64,000 bases of DNA from Streptomyces sp. BK340 (lineage in GTDB: Bacteria > Actinomycetota > Actinomycetes > Streptomycetales > Streptomycetaceae), in contig NZ_VISR01000033.1 in the NCBI RefSeq assembly GCF_007827595.1, positions 54,986 through 118,985 of the forward strand. The letters run 5' to 3'. The first letter of the stretch is position 1. Every line of letters begins with the position of its first letter. Both the position numbers and the translations under genes were made by a program. Shown here one piece after another: positions 25,901 to 35,534 of this stretch. Under the pieces are notes generated by a model. That model worked only from the letters and a program-made list of their open reading frames with translations, was not told where the DNA came from and did not search any database.

Positions 25901-27034
25901 GTGGACCCTGGTCGTGTGTTTGAGAACGATCCCCCCTCCCGTACGTTGCCGTGGTCTGTCCGGCCCGGTGCCCGGGCCTGGCGGTGTGCACCCGCGCCGG
26001 CCGAGGTCCGGAGCTTCCACTTCTCGCTGCCCGACTACGCAACCACCCCGCTGACCGAAATCCCTTCGCTGGCGGTGGAGTTGGAAGTCGGCCGGGTCTT
26101 CGTCAAGGACGAGTCGGCCCGACTGGGGCTGCCCGCTTTCAAGGCGCTGGGCGCGTCCTGGGCGATCCACCGCACCCTTGCCGAGCGGGTCGCGAGCGGG
26201 GAACCGGGCCCGGTCACCCTGGTGACCGCCACCGACGGCAATCACGGCCGCGCCGTGGCCCGCACGGCACGCCGCCTGGGGCAGCACGCCCACGTCTTCG
26301 TACCGCAGGGTGTGCATCCGCAGGCCGTGGCGGCCATCGTCGCCGAGCAGGCGAAGGTCACCGAGGTCCCGGGGCCGTACGACGAGGCCGTACGCCTGGC
26401 GGCCGAGGAGGCTGCCGCCCCGGACGCGGTCCTGGTCCAGGACACCGCCTGGCCGGGCTACGAGCAGATCCCCGGGTGGATCGTCGAGGGCTACTCCACC
26501 CTCTGCGCCGAGCTGGACGAGCAGCTGGCGGCCGAAGGGGTCACCGAGGGGCCCGACCTGGTCTCCGTACCGGTGGGCGTGGGGTCTTTGGCCCAGGCCG
26601 TGATCACGCACTACCGCAGCCGCCCGTCCGAGCGCGCCTCGGCGCTGCTGTCGGTGGAACCCGAGTCGGCGGCCTGCGTCCTGGAGAGCCTCGCCCTCGG
26701 CGAACCCGTCAGCGTGACGACGGGGGACACCACCATGGCCGGGCTGAACTGCGGCACCCCGTCCAGCATCGCCTGGCCCTACCTGCGCGGCGGCCTGGAC
26801 GCGGCCGTCGCCGTCGCCGATGCCGACAGCGCCCGCGCGGCCGGTGATCTCGCCGCTCTGGGCGTCTCCTCGGGGCCCTGCGGGGCCGCTTCGCTCGCCG
26901 GTCTGCGTGCGGCGCTCACCGGCGCGGACGCCGAGGAACGCCGTACGGCACTGGGGCTCGGGCCGTCCTCGGTGGTCGTGCTGCTGAGTACCGAGGGCGA
27001 CGCTGCCAACCCGCACTCCACCGCCGGCCACTGA
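25901..27034 (+). CDS. diaminopropionate ammonia-lyase family PLP enzyme
   Basis: The 377-residue protein belongs to the fold-type II PLP enzymes. The Schiff-base Lys lies in LPAFKALGASWA (Lys81), the substrate loop is TATDGNHGRAVA, and later regions include SVPVGVGSLAQAVITHY and GLNCGTPS. The 'PAFK.LGA.' form and the N-terminal FHFSLPDYATTPL are typical of 2,3-diaminopropionate ammonia-lyase, which splits diaminopropionate to pyruvate and ammonia. The GTG start has AGGAGA just upstream. In E. coli the orthologue ygeX sits with an M20 peptidase and a hydantoinase-like gene; here an M20 amidohydrolase follows. Confidence 0.85.
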   Translation: MDPGRVFENDPPSRTLPWSVRPGARAWRCAPAPAEVRSFHFSLPDYATTPLTEIPSLAVELEVGRVFVKDESARLGLPAFKALGASWAIHRTLAERVASGEPGPVTLVTATDGNHGRAVARTARRLGQHAHVFVPQGVHPQAVAAIVAEQAKVTEVPGPYDEAVRLAAEEAAAPDAVLVQDTAWPGYEQIPGWIVEGYSTLCAELDEQLAAEGVTEGPDLVSVPVGVGSLAQAVITHYRSRPSERASALLSVEPESAACVLESLALGEPVSVTTGDTTMAGLNCGTPSSIAWPYLRGGLDAAVAVADADSARAAGDLAALGVSSGPCGAASLAGLRAALTGADAEERRTALGLGPSSVVVLLSTEGDAANPHSTAGH

Positions 27035-27199
27035 ACGCCCAACGCCCGAAAGAGGACGTTCCGCGGCGCGCAGGCGCGACGGCAAGGTTGCCACACCACC
27101 CTCTCCCGGCTGGGCAGCTGCGTGCTCCTGCTGCCCAAGGCCGCCGTCCCGCCACCCCACCCCGTCTCACTGAACGCGACACCCTCCGGGAGACAGGTC

Positions 27200-28474
<1,275 letters not shown>

Positions 28475-28510
28475 CCCCCGGCGGCAGCTCACAACAGCGA
28501 TCGTTCGGGA

Positions 28511-29011
28511 GTGGGCAGGCGCCTCGCCGAGGGGCCGGGCCACCCGCTCCTGGGTACCGGCACCGTGCACGCCTCCGTCATCCACGGCGGCGAGGAGCCC
28601 TCCACCTACCCGGCGAACTGCCGTATCACCCTGGAGCGCCGCACGGTTCCGGGCGAGAGCGCCGACACCGTCCAGGCGGAGCTGACCGCCGTGCTCGACC
28701 GTCCGGCCACCGCGGTCCCCGACTTCCGCTACCGGCTGACCCGCGGCCTGCACCGCGAACCCTTCGAGGCCGACCCCGACGCCCCGATCGTGCGCACCCT
28801 CACCCACCACGCCGAGCAAGCACTGGGCCACCGGCCCGCGGTGCGCGCCGAACCCCACTGGACAGACTGCGCCCTCCTGGACCGGGCGGGCATCCCCTGC
28901 CTGCTCTTCGATGTCGACGGCGCGGGCGCCCACGTGGCCACCGAATACGTCGACCTCGCCTCGCTGGACCGCCTCACCGACATCCTCACCGCCACCATCG
29001 CCGACTTCTGA
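28511..29011 (+). pseudogene. C-terminal remnant of an M20 ArgE/DapE-like deacylase
   Basis: From a GTG at 28511 the frame gives 166 residues that match only the lid domain and end of ArgE/YgeY-type peptidases: VHASVIHGGEEPSTYPANCR, a duplicated-strand region, then HWTDCALLDRAGIPCLLFDVDGAGAH with a C-terminal metal His. The N-terminal half with the HTDxV metal-binding site is gone; only 36 bp separate it from the preceding gene. It cannot form a complete active site. It suggests that the nitrogen-catabolic cluster once held a second M20 enzyme. Confidence 0.75.
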
Positions 29012-29194
29012 CGTTCAGGGCCGGGGCCGGGAGGAGCCGTAGGCCCCCGCACCGGCGTTCACGTCGACGCCGAGCGGGAGATCGGGAGTGCCGCCGCAGA
29101 TTCTGGCGTCGGACGTGTGTCACCGCGGGAATGATCGCCCACGTACGGCTGTTCTGGTCTCCCGACGGTGGATGATCAACGACGGGGGCAGGTC

Positions 29195-30358
29195 ATGGCG
29201 CACGACGACGGCAGGGTGCACGGAACCGTGGCGGCGGGGTTCGAGGCCGTACGGGAGGAGTTCGCCGCGGTGCTCGGCGAGATGCGCGACGCGCCCGAGG
29301 CACAGCTCGTGGTGCACGTCGACGGCCGCCGGGTGGCCGACCTGTGGGCCGGTCCGGGCACGACGGCGGACACGCTGACCGGCCTCTACTCCATCACCAA
29401 GGGTGCCGCCCACCTCGTGGTCGCGCTCCTGGTCCAGGACGGCGTCCTCGACCTGGACCGCGAAGTGGCCTCGTACTGGCCGGAGTTCGGGGCGGAGGGC
29501 AAGGAACGGCTCACCTTGCGCGAGCTGCTCGCACACCGTTCCGGCGTCGTCGGCGTCGACGGCGGTTTCACCGTCGGTGAGTTGGCCGACGACCGGCAGA
29601 TGGCCGCGCGACTCGCCGGCCAACGGCCGTTCTGGGAGCCCGGAACGGCTTACGGCTACCACGGTTTCGTGATCGGCGCCCTGACCGGCGAGGTGGTGCG
29701 GCGGGCGACGGGCCGCTCGATTCAGGAGATCTACGAGACGCGGATCCGGGCGCCGTACGGGCTCGACTTCCACCTGGGCCTGCCGGAGGCGCTCGAATCG
29801 CGCTATGCCGAGGTGCTGCCGCTGCTGCCGACACCGGAAGAGGCAGAGCGACTCGCGGCCAACGCCGCGGCCCCGGACAGCGTCAGGGCCATCGCGTTCA
29901 ACCAGAACGGGAGCGCGCCGACCGACCTGGTGGCCTTCGCGAACTCCCGAGCCGTGCGGGCGCTCGGGCCCAGCTCGTCCGGCGGGGTCGGCACCGCACG
30001 GGGTGTGGCGGGGATGTACGCCGCGGCGATCACCGAGGTGGACGGCCGGGTGCCGCTGCTGAAGCCGGAGACCATCACCGAGTTCGCCCGGGTCCGCTAT
30101 CGCGGAACCGATCTGGTCACGGGGAACGAGGACGTCTTCGGCCTGGGCTTCGAGGAGCTGAGTGGCCGCTATCGCGTCCTCGGCCCCGACGCGTTCGGAC
30201 ACAGCGGGGCGACAGGGTCACTCGCCCTCGCCGACCCGGACAGCGGCGTGGCCTACGCGTACACACGCCGCCGCTTCGGTATGCCGTCAGGGTTCGGCGC
30301 GGGCCTGGAGAACTACCGGCTCGTCGAGGCTGCGGTACGGGCGGCCGACGGGCTCTAG
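29195..30358 (+). CDS. serine hydrolase of the class C beta-lactamase / EstB esterase fold
   Basis: The 387-residue protein has the SxxK catalytic tetrad in LYSITKGAAHLVVALLV (Ser near residue 67). Supporting segments are LTLRELLAHRSGV, WEPGTAYGYHGFVIGALTGEVV (YxN-like Tyr) and the C-terminal GHSGATGSLALADP. No signal peptide is visible, so it is more likely a cytoplasmic esterase of the EstB type than a secreted beta-lactamase. The ATG at 29195 follows a GGGGCAGG stretch. Confidence 0.85.
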   Translation: MAHDDGRVHGTVAAGFEAVREEFAAVLGEMRDAPEAQLVVHVDGRRVADLWAGPGTTADTLTGLYSITKGAAHLVVALLVQDGVLDLDREVASYWPEFGAEGKERLTLRELLAHRSGVVGVDGGFTVGELADDRQMAARLAGQRPFWEPGTAYGYHGFVIGALTGEVVRRATGRSIQEIYETRIRAPYGLDFHLGLPEALESRYAEVLPLLPTPEEAERLAANAAAPDSVRAIAFNQNGSAPTDLVAFANSRAVRALGPSSSGGVGTARGVAGMYAAAITEVDGRVPLLKPETITEFARVRYRGTDLVTGNEDVFGLGFEELSGRYRVLGPDAFGHSGATGSLALADPDSGVAYAYTRRRFGMPSGFGAGLENYRLVEAAVRAADGL

Positions 30359-30408
30359 TTCCGCCGGCCACCCCACCGCCGCGCTCGCGGATCAGCCCAC
30401 GGCGTTGC

Positions 30409-31220
30409 TCACCGGGTCCAGAACGGCGCGAGCGCTCCCTGCCGGAACGGCGCCGGACTCACACTGAGGTCGCCGGCGAAGGGGCGGTCGAGGACGAATA
30501 CCAGGAGCAGACTGAACCCGATGAGTGCGGCGACGGAGGCGACGAAGAGGATCTGGATCCGCAGCTTGCGCATGCCGTACAAGAAGGTCAGCGGGAGCAG
30601 GACGACGGCGCCGCCGAACGCCAGGACCTGCAGCAGCGGGGGCAGTTGCTGTTCGGCCATGGTCAGCCGGGCGCGGCGCTGGGAGGCGACGTCGTTGACG
30701 TGGTTCACGGCCTGCTCGTAGAAGACCTCTTCGCGAGTGGCTTTCGGTTCGTACGTCTGCAGCACGTCGTACACGGACTGGAGCTTGCCGGCGGTGCCTC
30801 GTAACTCGGTTTCCCCGCGCGCATCCGAGGCCACTGCTGCTCCACCACCGCGTGGACGTAGCCGCCGAGCGCGGCGTCGAGGCGGGTGCGGACCGGGGGC
30901 GGGAAAGCAGCGGCATCGCGGGCGACGAGCGAGACGTCGGTGGCCTCGGTGGCGACGATGGTCTCCGTGCTCTCCAGCTGCGTCCAGAGGGTGACGATCA
31001 CAAAGGCCAGGATGATTCCGTAGATCGCGCCGAACATCCCCAGCGTCACTCCGACCATGTCGTTGTGCTCGCCCTTGGCCAGTGACGGGTACCTGCGACG
31101 GAGCAGCACACTGCCGGCGACGGCCAGGACCACGGTCCCGCCGACGGTGACCACGGCCAGGGTGAAGGTGCTGAAATGATTGAGCAGCCAGAGCAACATG
31201 TGCGCGGAGTCTAAGGACAT
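30409..31220 (-). pseudogene. DUF4239-type membrane protein with a frameshift
   Basis: The N-terminal part (from MSLDSAHMLLW at 31220) has two membrane segments, then MVGVTLGMFGAIYGIILAFV and VATEATDVSLVARDAAAFPP, typical of DUF4239. At about 30811-30822, after EQQWPRMRA, the frame changes by one base. The rest (GETELRGTAGKLQSVYDVLQ through two further membrane segments) continues in another frame to 30409. Joined, the two parts make a normal-length family member. It is either a recent single-base pseudogene or a sequencing error in a G/C run. Confidence 0.78.
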
Positions 31221-31378
31221 GAGGCTCCGCCTCCTCCCTCCCGGCGCCTCCAGCCCACGGGCACGAACACGGCCCGAGAACGGCACGTCCGCGCTCTGCC
31301 AAGCCCACGATCCGGTTCAGGCCGCGCGTCCGAGGGCCCCCGGAATCCACACGATCGAGCGTAGGGGAGATCGCCCTG

Positions 31379-32803
31379 TCAACGTCCCGGGCGGCCCAAC
31401 TGTTCTGCGGTGATCGTCACTTCGCTGCCCGGGGCGGCCAGGATCCACGCCTTGCCCCTGGTCCTGCGCAGCGTGACCGCATCGCCGTCGGTGGTGACGC
31501 GCCAGGGGCCCGGGGGCAGGGACAGTTCTGTCAGCCGGGAGCCGTGGCGAGCCGCGGTGTAGGTCAGCCGGTACACGGCATCGGCGGAGCTGTACGACGA
31601 GGAGCGGATCGTGCCTGCCACCGCCTCCGCGTACGGCTCGGCAGTCAGCTCCTTGTTGGCGCGGAAGGCGCCCGACTCGTCCACGGCGCAGTACCCGCCG
31701 CCGTAGCACCAGACATAGCCCGCCCAGCCGGAACCGTAGCGGCGGAGCGAGTCCATCGCGTCGTGGTAGAAGCGCTTCATGTTCGGCAGGGAGCTGTTGA
31801 GCGGACCCCATTCCCCGACGACGATCGGGACCTTGTACTGCTTGGGGTACTCGGTGACGGCCTGCTCGTAGGACTCGATCCAGCCTGCGCCGGGGTCGTA
31901 GTCGCCGCCCGCCTCCATGGCGGCGTTGTAGAAGTGCGGCGCGTACACCACCTTGGGATCGTCGATGCGTCCGAGGCCGGTCGGTACGCCCTCGCCCACG
32001 ATCGGGGTGGGTTCGACGAAGACCCAGGAGCCCTTGTCGGCCGAACGCACCGAGTCGGCCAGGCGGTTGTACATGGGGGTGAGCTGATCGTGCTCGATCC
32101 GGCGGGCTGCCGTCGGCAGGTCTTCCCCCTGGCGCAGCTCTCCCATGGGTTCGTTGATGAGGTCGTAGCCGAGGAGCGCCGGGTGGTGGGCGAAGCGTTC
32201 TGCGAGGACCCGCCACGCCCGGGCCTGGGCGCGTTGGAGGTCCTGGTCCTGGTAGAGGTGGGTGAAGGCGCGCTGGACGGCGGGTTCGAAGTACTCGGCG
32301 AACCAGTCGTCCGGGTGGGCGGTGAAGGGAAGCCCGTCGGTCCTGGTGGCCCACTCGGGGATGCCGCGGTGGCCGAATGCGGGCCCGAAGACGTCCTGGT
32401 GGGCGTCGATCACGACCTTCATGTCATGCCGGGCGGCCCAGTCCAGGATGCGCTCGATCTTCCGCAGATACGTCTCGCTGTAGTGGCCGCGCCGTGGTTC
32501 CAGGTCGTCCCAGAAGACCAGCAGCCGGGCGAGGTCGAAGCCCTTGGCCCGCATGTCACGGAAGTGGTTCTCGGTGATGGCGGACAGGGCTCTTTCGCCC
32601 CGGTTCGTCTTGTCCTCGACGTTCCAGCCGCGCAGGCTGAGGACACGTCCGTGCCGGTCGGTGAGTGCGGGTATGCCGTCAGCGGCCTGCCGGGGATGGT
32701 CGCTTGTGGGGGCGAGCAGCGCGGCGACAACCGCGCCCGCCGTCAGGGTCGTTCGCAGCACCACGGGAGACCTCCGGGCCGTCGGGTTCGAGGTGCCGCG
32801 CAT
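31379..32803 (-). CDS. secreted GH5 glycosidase, endoglycoceramidase-like
   Basis: The 474-residue protein has a Sec-type signal (RTTLTAGAVVAALLAP). A (beta/alpha)8 GH5 core follows: LSLRGWNVEDK, then RLLVFWDDLEPRRGHY, KVVIDAHQDVFG, the acid/base Glu in YDLINEPMGE and the nucleophile Glu in IVVGEWGPL. The C-terminus is a beta-domain of about 90 residues. The DAHQD and NEP patterns fit endoglycoceramidases, which free oligosaccharides from glycosphingolipids. Start 32803 (ATG) fits the signal peptide better than a TTG 27 bp upstream. Extracellular lipid-glycan degradation is inferred. Confidence 0.88.
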   Translation of the reverse strand: MRGTSNPTARRSPVVLRTTLTAGAVVAALLAPTSDHPRQAADGIPALTDRHGRVLSLRGWNVEDKTNRGERALSAITENHFRDMRAKGFDLARLLVFWDDLEPRRGHYSETYLRKIERILDWAARHDMKVVIDAHQDVFGPAFGHRGIPEWATRTDGLPFTAHPDDWFAEYFEPAVQRAFTHLYQDQDLQRAQARAWRVLAERFAHHPALLGYDLINEPMGELRQGEDLPTAARRIEHDQLTPMYNRLADSVRSADKGSWVFVEPTPIVGEGVPTGLGRIDDPKVVYAPHFYNAAMEAGGDYDPGAGWIESYEQAVTEYPKQYKVPIVVGEWGPLNSSLPNMKRFYHDAMDSLRRYGSGWAGYVWCYGGGYCAVDESGAFRANKELTAEPYAEAVAGTIRSSSYSSADAVYRLTYTAARHGSRLTELSLPPGPWRVTTDGDAVTLRRTRGKAWILAAPGSEVTITAEQLGRPGR

Positions 32804-32893
32804 CCCATCAGCAGGCGTGAAATGTTTCAAGTGCCGTACAGGACGGCCCGTGAAGTGGTCGCCGTCCGCGCCGAGCGTGACACCGGACCCGAC

Positions 32894-33181
32894 TCAGACG
32901 AAGTCGAGCAGGTCGGCCACGGGTCGCCGTGGGCTCGCCGGGCCTTCGGGGCCGTAGCCGAGCCGGAGCGCCATCTGCACGTGGGCCATGGCCGAGACGG
33001 GGTCGCGGACCATCCACCGGAGTTCCGGCCATTCCAAGGGCTGGGTGGTCATCGAGCCGACCAGCCCGTCCGCGGTGGCCTGGAGCAGGACACGCTCCAG
33101 TGCCTGGCCATGACGGCGGGAGACAGGCGGGTACAGCCGGGCGAGCTTCTCATCGGGTGTCGTGGAGCCGCCCAGACTCAC
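32894..33181 (-). pseudogene. C-terminal remnant of an Acg-like nitroreductase
   Basis: The 95-residue GTG-started frame matches the end of Acg/dormancy-type nitroreductases: HGQALERVLLQATADGLVGS, MTTQPLEW, VQMALRLGYGPEGP and SPRRPVADLLDFV. About two thirds of the usual 320-residue protein, including the FMN-binding N-terminus, is absent upstream. It marks the left edge of the dormancy-type island and is probably non-functional. Confidence 0.72.
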
Positions 33182-33253
33182 TTTGATTGTCCAGTCACGG
33201 TGGCTTCCCTTATCTGCGGCAGGGGCCGACCTCGCCCTCAGGCCGACACGCCC

Positions 33254-33530
33254 TCAGGCCGGCCTCGGCGGAACGACGATGACGGGGCAGCCGGCGTGGT
33301 GCAGCACCCCCTGGCTGACCGAGCCGAGCAGCATGCCGGTGAAACCGCCGTGACCCCGGTTACGTCATGCGCGCCGAACTTCCGGGCGTGCGCTTCCCGT
33401 GCCTCCCACAGGGAGGCCCGCACCCGCCCCGCGGGAGGCGGAGCAGCAGGGGCGTTTCACTTCCTCCTGTGCGGTCTCCTCCAACCCCGGGTACAGGGAA
33501 ACCAGTTCGCGCCGCAGCCGGGGGCGTCCG
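33254..33530 (-). pseudogene. decayed universal stress protein
   Basis: The last about 35 codons read clearly on the minus strand as HGGFTGMLLGSVSQGVLHHA, then GCPVIVVPPRPA and a stop at 33254. This is the ATP-binding G-2X-G-9X-G(S) end of a UspA protein. Further upstream, fragments in other frames (EAHARKFGAH; LRRELVSLYPGLEE) look like earlier parts of the same or a related gene. Several frameshifts and stops prevent a continuous product. Confidence 0.65.
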
Positions 33531-33609
33531 GACCAGGGCCGCAGACGGCCTCGACGTCGACGCGCGATCGGTCGGCGCGCGGCGCCCACCGCACACTCAC
33601 CGATGGCGC

Positions 33610-34266
33610 CTACCGCACACTCACCCCCCGGGTGAGTTCGAACTCCACGTCCACCACTCCTTCGACGGCGCGCACCAGACGCGCGGCCACGGGGACCAGC
33701 GCGGTGTCGCGGACCTGGCCCGCCAGTGTGGCGACCCCGTCGTGCACGTCGACCTGAATGGCGGAGGACGTCAGCGGGAAGAGGTGCGACACGATCTCGT
33801 GCCGGATCTCCTCGGCGATGTCCTGGTCGTCGCGCAGGAAGACCTTGAGCAGGTCGGCGCGGCTGACTATGCCCTTCAGCAGCCCGCCCTCGTCGACCAC
33901 GGGCAGCCGCTTGACCTTCTCGCGAGCCATGATCCGCGCGGCCTCGGCCAGGGGCGCGTTCGCGCGGACGGTGATCGCGGGAGAGGACATCAGGTCCCCC
34001 GCGGTGACCGCACCGGCCTTCGCCAGGTCGGCGGGCCGGCGCAGCAGCGCGTACCCCTCCTCGGGGCTGTCCCGGAGTTCCTCCGTGGGCAGCAGGTCGG
34101 CTTCCGAGACCACGCCGACGACCCTGCCCTCGCCCTCGAGCACGGGCAGGGCGCTGACCCCCCGGTCCTGCATGATCCCGACGATCACTTTGAACGAGGC
34201 CCACCTGTCGACGGAGGCCACCGTGTGGGTCATGACTTCGCTGACGATGTGCGGGGTGCCGTACAT
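33610..34266 (-). CDS. CBS-domain pair plus BON domain protein
   Basis: This 218-residue protein has CBS 1 (residues about 8-60: VSEVMTHTVASVD, GVSALPVLEGEGRVVGVVSEADLL), CBS 2 (about 88-148: LMSSPAITVRANAPLAEAAR, RLPVVDEGGLLKGIVSRADLL) and a C-terminal BON domain (160-218: IQVDVHDGVATLAGQVRD). CBS pairs bind adenosyl ligands such as AMP or ATP; BON domains often bind membranes or polymers. An AGGGGG ribosome site precedes the ATG. It is divergent from the double-USP gene at 34456, and a DosR-like palindrome lies between them. A paralogue is at 37823-38473. Confidence 0.9.
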   Translation of the reverse strand: MYGTPHIVSEVMTHTVASVDRWASFKVIVGIMQDRGVSALPVLEGEGRVVGVVSEADLLPTEELRDSPEEGYALLRRPADLAKAGAVTAGDLMSSPAITVRANAPLAEAARIMAREKVKRLPVVDEGGLLKGIVSRADLLKVFLRDDQDIAEEIRHEIVSHLFPLTSSAIQVDVHDGVATLAGQVRDTALVPVAARLVRAVEGVVDVEFELTRGVSVR

Positions 34267-34378
34267 GGTGACCCCCTGAGGTCGTCGGTAGGTGGTCCCT
34301 GCTGCTTCCAGGGTGTGCCGATACGGAACGGTGGGGAAGGGGCCCCTCGTTCCTCGGACGGGCCGTTGGGCCTCCCAC

Positions 34379-34397
34379 CAGGGACCTACGGTCCCTG
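34379..34397. promoter_or_regulatory. DosR/DevR-like palindrome, 8-bp arms
   Basis: CAGGGACC-TAC-GGTCCCTG is a perfect inverted repeat. It lies 59 bp upstream of the USP start (34456) and about 113 bp from the divergent CBS gene start (34266). Its GGGAC...GTCCC half-sites resemble the mycobacterial DosR box, and the flanking genes are classical dormancy-regulon families. The binding protein is not encoded in this window. Confidence 0.55.
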
Positions 34398-34455
34398 ATC
34401 CCGGCCCGGCCGTGTCACCACGCTGGAATCGAGCCCTCAACCGGAGGTGGAGACC

Positions 34456-35361
34456 ATGTCCCGGACCGTCACGGTAGGCCTCGACGGATCGCCCGAGAGC
34501 CGGGCCGCCGCCGAGTGGGCGGCACGTGAAGCGGTACTGCGCGGCGCGCCGTTGAAGATCGTTCATGTCCGGGCGCACAAGCCCGCGCATGTGGCTCGGG
34601 CGCCGTTGCTCGGCCCGGAGACCGACCAGCACTGGATCGAGCGGATGCCACGCGACGCCGCCGAGGGCATCCGGCTGGTCCACCCCGGTCTTGAGGTGAA
34701 CAGCGAGCAGCCGGCGGGGAACGTGGTCGACATCCTGTGCGAGGCGGCGGGCTCCGCCGAACTGCTGGTGCTCGGCTCGCGGGGCTTCGGCGCGATCGGC
34801 GGGTTCGTGGTCGGCTCGGTGAGTCTGTCCGTCGTCGCACGCGCCGAGGGACCGGTGGCCCTCGTGCGGGCGGGTGAGCAGGCCGCGGACGAGCACAGGA
34901 CGGACCTGGCGGACGTGCCCTCCGCCGCGGCGCCCTTCCGGCCCGTGGTGCTCGCCCTCGACACCGACGATCCGGACGACACGGTGCTGGAGTTCGCCTT
35001 CGACGCCGCGGCACGCCGGGAAGCGCCCCTGCGCGTCGTGCACGGCTGGCCGGAGCCGCCCACCGCCTTCTACCGCTTCCCGGGCGACGCCGAACTCTAC
35101 GACTCTCTCGAACGCCGGCAGGCCGCCGCCCTCACCGAGGTCCTGCGTCCCTGGCGGCAGAAGTTCCCCGACGTCGAGGTGGTCGAGGTGAGCCGGTGCG
35201 GCAGCGCCGCGCAGATCCTCGTCAACGCCGCGCGCGACGCCTCACTGGCTGTCGTCGGCCGACGCATCCGCACCAACCGGCTCGGTGCTCACATCGGCCA
35301 CGTCACCCATGCCGCCCTGCACCACATCAACGCCCCCGTCGCCGTCGTGGCGCACGGCTGA
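34456..35361 (+). CDS. tandem universal stress protein (two UspA domains)
   Basis: The 301-residue protein has two Usp domains. Domain 1 (about 1-140) starts MSRTVTVGLDGSPESRAAAEWA and has the ATP loop VLGSRGFGAIGGFVVGSVS. Domain 2 (about 155-300) has VVLALDTDDPDDTVLEFAF and a less canonical loop VVGRRIRTNRLGAHIGHVTH. The ATG at 34456 follows a CCGGAGG ribosome site; a GTG three codons earlier is less likely. Double Usp proteins of this type are ATP-binding stress or dormancy factors in actinobacteria. Confidence 0.93.
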   Translation: MSRTVTVGLDGSPESRAAAEWAAREAVLRGAPLKIVHVRAHKPAHVARAPLLGPETDQHWIERMPRDAAEGIRLVHPGLEVNSEQPAGNVVDILCEAAGSAELLVLGSRGFGAIGGFVVGSVSLSVVARAEGPVALVRAGEQAADEHRTDLADVPSAAAPFRPVVLALDTDDPDDTVLEFAFDAAARREAPLRVVHGWPEPPTAFYRFPGDAELYDSLERRQAAALTEVLRPWRQKFPDVEVVEVSRCGSAAQILVNAARDASLAVVGRRIRTNRLGAHIGHVTHAALHHINAPVAVVAHG

Positions 35362-35387
35362 TCCGGCACTTCAGGGAGGAGAACCCA

Positions 35388-35530
35388 TGGAGGCAGCACT
35401 CGTACCGGCCCTCGCCCGGTCGGCGCCACCCGCTGCCACGGCGGTCGACGTCACTCGGCCGAATGGCCCCTCGACCACGGCTTCCACCCGGGCCGCGGTC
35501 AGCGGACCTCACCCCTGCCCGGGACGGTGA
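35388..35530 (+). CDS. short ORF with strong ribosome site, possibly a gene remnant
   Basis: GGGAGGAGAACCC precedes an ATG that opens 47 codons (MEAALVPALARSAPPAATA...). The sequence is low-complexity Ala/Pro/Thr and has no recognised family. The excellent Shine-Dalgarno between two stress genes suggests either a real small protein or the decayed start of a lost gene. Confidence 0.3.
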
Positions 35531-35534
35531 AAGG

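Noticed and set aside
24878..27160. A 760-residue minus-strand frame joining LysR to sequence over the PLP lyase
   Set aside because: Only the last 306 residues are LysR; the rest is antisense to the lyase. The ATG at 25798 is the natural LysR start.
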